From Candidatus Nitrotoga sp. 1052 (GTDB lineage: Bacteria; Pseudomonadota; Gammaproteobacteria; Burkholderiales; Gallionellaceae): 37,097 bases of DNA. Position 1 is the first letter of the stretch; every line of letters begins with the position of its first letter. The position numbers were made by a program, and so were the translations under genes. The stretch covers positions 1-37,097 of the forward strand of contig NZ_CAKMHQ010000063.1 of the NCBI RefSeq assembly GCF_927312905.1. Direction: 5' to 3'. The notes under the pieces were generated by a model that was not told the DNA's origin, ran no database searches, and was given only the letters and a program-made list of their open reading frames with translations. This document shows, piece by piece, positions 33,719 to 37,097 of the stretch.

Positions 33719-33738
33719 TGCCCATTGGGGCATTTTTT
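33719..33738 (+). terminator. Rho-independent terminator after tRNA-Leu
   Basis: TGCCC-ATTG-GGGCA stem-loop followed by TTTTTTC, starting 39 nt after the CCA. Confidence 0.75.
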
Positions 33739-33744
33739 CATTTA

Positions 33745-34367
33745 TTTTCATATTAGCTAGTGTAATTGATTTTTTTCAGAAATTCTCCAGAGTGCATTAC
33801 AGGCATTTGCATAATGCAACGCCCTCGCAACATTTTTGATCAAATTCGATAATTACAATAAAGTTCCCGGTAATTTGACACAAAGTGTCATAAAGTATTT
33901 TAAATTAAATTTAAATATCATCCTTAAATACATTAAGTTAAGAAATGGTATTTGTTTTCATAAATTTTGCGTCATGATATGCAAAACTTTGTTCGATAGA
34001 TAACAATATGAAGAGACGGGTAGCAATTAACCCGTCAGAATAAAGTCTTGCAGAACAAAAAAATCCAGCGCAAGTTTCGATATACAAAAATATAAAATTC
34101 AACTAAAAGACTAAGCTACAGCTAAATTCTATTGTTATCAATGATAGCAGGAAAGCTTAATGTCTTGTGAAAAGACGCCAATTCCATTAGTGAAATGGCA
34201 AAACATTAATTTTTTTGATCGCTGAAAGAATAAATAGTCGTCCCTGAACGACCTGCGAAAGTGGAATATTTATTTGCTTTCCAGGATGTCCCAGCGATGT
34301 GGGGTTTGCAAGAATTTTTGTCTGGGGCAGAAGAACAACCATATTTTGGACAGGAACAAAGCTTGAC
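33745..34367. other. Long AT-rich intergenic region before cysG
   Basis: No credible gene. Two inverted repeats stand out. TGACAC-AAA-GTGTCA (33876-33890) overlaps a TTGACA hexamer and could be an operator. GACGGGT-AGCAATTA-ACCCGTC (34015-34036) is a hairpin without a T-run. The composition is much more AT-rich than that of the flanking genes. No riboswitch consensus is recognised. Confidence 0.5.
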
Positions 34368-35747
34368 ATGGATTTTTTTCCCATTTTTCTAAACCTCAAA
34401 GAAAAAAAATGCCTCGTTGTGGGAGGTGGTGAAGTTTCCTTTAGAAAAGCTTCCGTGCTGATGCAAGCGGGCGCATTAGTAAAGATAGTATCGCCAGAAT
34501 TGTGCGAGGCTTTTAAAAATATTCCAAATATCGAATATGTTCCAGATCGGTTTCAAGCTGTACATCTGAATGGCATTGCACTTGTCATTGCCGCCACAGA
34601 TGAAATCGAGACCAACGAAGAAATATCGAACGAAGCAAAAAAAAGAAACATACCCGTCAACGTGGTCGACAACCCCGATCTCTGCACCTTCATTATGCCC
34701 GCAATACTGGATCGCTCTCCCCTCATGGTAGCTTTTTCGACCGGAGGGGCATCCCCCGTTCTGGCAAGGATTTTACGAGGCAAACTAGAAACGCTAATAC
34801 CACCAGGATATGGCCGGCTAGCTGCCTTCGCCGCGAAGTTCAGGCAAGCGGTCAAAACGCATATCAGCAATTCTGGTAAGCGTCGGATATTCTGGGAGAA
34901 CGTGCTGGAAAGTCCAATTGCTGAGAAAGTTTTTTCGGGCAACGACAAATCTGCCGAAGCCATGCTACTGGCTATGCTAAAAGACAATAATCATGGCTCA
35001 GTCGGTGAAGTATTCTTGGTAGGTGCAGGTCCAGGCGCCCCCGATTTGCTCACCTTCAGAGCATTACGGCTGATGCAAAAGGCAGATGTTGTGCTTTATG
35101 ACAACCTTGTTTCCAAGCCGGTGCTGGAAATGACGCGACGCGATGCAGAAAGAATATTTGTCGGCAAGATGCGCGGTCGCCACACGATGCCGCAAGAAAG
35201 CATAAACGATCTTTTGGTAAGACTAGCAAAAGAAGGGAAACGGGTCTTGAGGCTCAAGGGTGGCGATCCCTTCATTTTCGGCCGTGGCGGGGAAGAAATC
35301 GAGACGCTATCAGAGCACAAAATAAATTTTCAGGTTGTACCGGGTATCACCGCTGCATCCGGTGTTGCAGCCTATGCCGGGATACCGCTCACGCACAGAG
35401 ATCATGCGCAGTCCTGTATTTTCGTAACCGGCCATCTGAAAGATGGTGGCATGAACCTCGATTGGGAAATGCTGGCACGTCCCAATCAGACCATTGTGGT
35501 TTACATGGGCCTGCATGGTCTCGAAATACTATGCTCCAAACTAATAGCGCATGGCTTGCCGGAATCCACCCCTGCCGCCATTGTGCAACAAGGAACAACA
35601 CAAAATCAGCGTGTAGTTTGCGGAACTTTAGCTACATTACCAAAAGTTGCAGAGGCTGCAAAGCTTAAAGCCCCTACTTTAATCATCATAGGTGGCGTGG
35701 TAACACTCAGAGAGAAACTCTCCTGGTTTAAGCCTGATAAAACTTAA
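34368..35747 (+). CDS. cysG: Siroheme synthase CysG (multifunctional)
   Basis: A 459-aa fusion. The N-terminal part (1 to about 210) is precorrin-2 dehydrogenase/sirohydrochlorin ferrochelatase, with the NAD-binding LVVGGGEVSFRKA and DNPDLCTFIMPAILDRSPLMVAFSTGG. The C-terminal part (about 215-459) is SAM uroporphyrinogen-III C-methyltransferase, with VGAGPGAPDLLTFRA near residue 219, LKGGDPFIFGRGGEE, VPGITAASGVAAYAGIPLTHR and VVYMG. It makes siroheme for sulfite and nitrite reductases. The start is ATG 34368 by homology; the frame open from 34299 has no conserved residues. Confidence 0.94.
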   Translation: MDFFPIFLNLKEKKCLVVGGGEVSFRKASVLMQAGALVKIVSPELCEAFKNIPNIEYVPDRFQAVHLNGIALVIAATDEIETNEEISNEAKKRNIPVNVVDNPDLCTFIMPAILDRSPLMVAFSTGGASPVLARILRGKLETLIPPGYGRLAAFAAKFRQAVKTHISNSGKRRIFWENVLESPIAEKVFSGNDKSAEAMLLAMLKDNNHGSVGEVFLVGAGPGAPDLLTFRALRLMQKADVVLYDNLVSKPVLEMTRRDAERIFVGKMRGRHTMPQESINDLLVRLAKEGKRVLRLKGGDPFIFGRGGEEIETLSEHKINFQVVPGITAASGVAAYAGIPLTHRDHAQSCIFVTGHLKDGGMNLDWEMLARPNQTIVVYMGLHGLEILCSKLIAHGLPESTPAAIVQQGTTQNQRVVCGTLATLPKVAEAAKLKAPTLIIIGGVVTLREKLSWFKPDKT

Positions 35748-35802
35748 AAAAGATACATATATTCGTGCATTAAACTTTAACAAACAATTATAAGTTTATG
35801 TA

Positions 35803-35842
35803 AAACAACAATAATATTATTTATATAATATTATTGTTGTTT
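35803..35842. terminator. Perfect 18-bp-arm AT palindrome between convergent genes
   Basis: AAACAACAATAATATTAT-TTAT-ATAATATTATTGTTGTTT, with only three GC pairs per arm. It lies between the converging cysG and AlkA-type genes, so a bidirectional terminator is the natural reading, though GC-poor stems are weak terminators. It could also extrude as a cruciform. Confidence 0.6.
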
Positions 35843-35848
35843 GATAAG

Positions 35849-36514
35849 CTATTTGGATTTCAAGCGCTTAAATTCCTCTGCTGCTTGCCACAAATACCAA
35901 GTAGCGGTTGAGCGATAAGGACTCCATGCCAGCCCAATTTTGGACAGTTCCTTGGGCAAGGGCTGCTTGGACAGTGACTTCATCACCCGCCAACCCTCAC
36001 GCACGCCAAAATCGTCAGTAGGCAAAACATCAGGACGTTCCAGCGTGAAAATAAGAAGCATCTCTACCGTCCAGCGGCCAATACCGCGCAGCGAAACCAA
36101 CCGTGAGATCAATTCCTCATCCGTCATTGCCAACGCTACACTTCTGGCTGGGACAACCCCATCCAGAGTCCCTTCCGCGATTCCACGAATTGTCATTACC
36201 TTCGCAGCAGAGAAACCACAGGCGCGCAGCATGTCTTCGTCGGTCGCAAGAACACTTGCCGGCGACGGAAAGGATACGTCCGGATAAAGTTCTAAAAATC
36301 GTTTAAGTATTGCTTCGGCGGCTCGCGCGTGGAGTTGCTGATAGGCAACTGCCCGAACCAACGCCTCATAGGGTTCACGTTCCGGTTTTGGCTGCAATCC
36401 ACATCGGCCGACGCGAGCAATTAAACTTGTCCAATCGGGATCTGAAGCTGCCAGATGCGCAACTGCGGGGCCAAATGGATCAACAATCGTATCGGCAGTA
36501 CCTGCTGCCACCAT
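35849..36514 (-). CDS. DNA-3-methyladenine glycosylase, AlkA/HhH-GPD type
   Basis: A 221-aa helix-hairpin-helix glycosylase that excises alkylated purines. The hairpin is LVSLRGIGRWTVEMLL (141-155), followed by LPTDDFGVREG with catalytic Asp168/169. AVAYQQLHARAAEAI is also typical. There are no [4Fe-4S] cysteines, which argues against Nth/MutY, and the E. coli AlkA N-terminal domain is absent, as in Mag1-like forms. The start chosen is the ATG at 36514, overlapping the alkB stop (TGATG), implying a coupled alkylation-repair pair. Confidence 0.88.
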   Translation of the reverse strand: MVAAGTADTIVDPFGPAVAHLAASDPDWTSLIARVGRCGLQPKPEREPYEALVRAVAYQQLHARAAEAILKRFLELYPDVSFPSPASVLATDEDMLRACGFSAAKVMTIRGIAEGTLDGVVPARSVALAMTDEELISRLVSLRGIGRWTVEMLLIFTLERPDVLPTDDFGVREGWRVMKSLSKQPLPKELSKIGLAWSPYRSTATWYLWQAAEEFKRLKSK

Positions 36515-37020
36515 CACAAAGCCTTCCTGAATGTCAGATTGATACGCTTGCGGCCTAGGATAGGATGATATCCATCCAAAAGTGGCGCAATGCCGTGAAA
36601 ATTAAATCTGGCGGGCCCACCCCAAACTGCTACATCACCATGTACAAGTTGATAGCGCTTCGGTCGAATGGTGCGACTTACTCCACCGAACAAAAACACC
36701 GCAGGTAAACCTAGGGAAACTGAGACAATCGGGGCAGACTCGTCGAGCTCATTCTTATCCTGATGCAGGGATAGCCGAGCGCCTGGTTCGTAATGGTTAA
36801 TCAAGCAGGCATCAGGCAAGAAATTTTCATACCCGGCACGCATCGCTGCCCTCTTCGCCATGTCTATGAATATTTCAGGCAAAGCTGGCCATGGACGTCC
36901 AGTTTCTGGATCGACAGCATCATAGCGATATCCGCTACGATCTGTTATCCAACCGACCTGACCGCAATTACTCATTGCCACCGACATCCGAAAACCTCCT
37001 GGGGTAATCATGTGACGCAA
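36514..37020 (-). pseudogene. alkB: AlkB-like Fe(II)/2-oxoglutarate dioxygenase, N-terminus cut by a nonsense codon
   Basis: Conserved from VAQSPLRHMITPGGF onward: MSVAMSNCGQVGW, ACLINHYEPG, the iron-binding LSLHQDKNE (His86, Asp88, counting from 37020), His142 in FHGIAPL and RINLTFRKA for 2-oxoglutarate. The homologous frame continues upstream through DRLLEKVVAQSPLRHM to an in-frame TAG at 37060-37062, leaving only TTG or CTG starts. About 45 N-terminal residues of the nucleotide-recognition lid are therefore lost or lie out of frame near the window edge. The catalytic core is intact, so a shortened enzyme is still possible. Confidence 0.75.
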
Positions 37021-37097
37021 TGGCGATTGAGCAACAACCTTTTCTAGCAGCCTGTCGGGCTACCCGTTAATTCTGCCAGCCACCTGGTATTGCCGGG

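Noticed and set aside
34200-34367. Riboswitch upstream of cysG
   Set aside because: No cobalamin, SAM or other riboswitch core sequence could be recognised; only AT-rich sequence is seen.

Overview
The window looks like a chromosomal segment of a chemolithotrophic betaproteobacterium. The housekeeping proteins (Rep, RlmB, RNase R, CysG, AlkB) and the gene order of an NAD-reducing [NiFe]-hydrogenase cluster fit Nitrosomonadales/Gallionellaceae or relatives. That placement is inferred from protein character and gene order, not from a database search.

Region 1 (198-4571, + strand): a large secreted seven-bladed FG-GAP/VCBS propeller protein with an IPTL-CTERM sorting tail. It is followed directly by its likely processing enzyme, a type H exosortase (XrtH), and an XrtH-associated membrane protein. 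Region 2 (4751-6913, +): an ADP-forming acyl-CoA synthetase that runs convergently into the hydrogenase cluster.

Region 3 (6934-19550, - strand): a 12.6-kb cluster, read right to left as hoxF-hoxU-hoxY-hoxH-hoxW-hypA-hypB-hypF(short)-[interruption]-hypC-hypD-[GIY-YIG]-hypE. It encodes a group 3d (Hox, NAD+-reducing) bidirectional hydrogenase, its endopeptidase and its maturation proteins. Three gaps hold a dispersed imperfect palindromic repeat (core like TTCGTCCTGAGCCTGTCGAA), including a five-unit tandem array with a period of about 40 bp next to a small GIY-YIG nuclease gene. The gap between hypF and hypC (10458-11769) holds two gene cassettes on the opposite strand, each followed by an attC-like site, with no integrase in view. 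This looks like a small orphan integron cassette array. Cassette 1 carries its own promoter with a perfect 13-bp-arm operator over the -10 box.

Region 4 (19569-28363): an accessory region of mobile-element debris. It holds a P63C-domain protein with a perfect 14-bp-arm operator on its promoter, a broken IS1-like transposase, an MscS channel, and a decayed 'recombinase in trio' (RIT) element with ritA intact and ritB and ritC frameshifted. The third recombinase appears to be a chimera with another integrase. Further right are a tRNA-Phe fragment, the 3' end of a DUF3363 relaxase, a 55-codon stub of an ICE-type integrase, a tRNA-Leu 3' half (a likely attachment site), and an unrecognised two-gene unit (45 and 303 aa).

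Region 5 (28498-37097): ordinary chromosome. It holds rep helicase, rlmB and rnr (overlapping), an intact tRNA-Leu(CAG), cysG, an AlkA-type glycosylase and an AlkB gene that has a nonsense codon near its N-terminus. A perfect AT-only palindrome separates cysG from the glycosylase.
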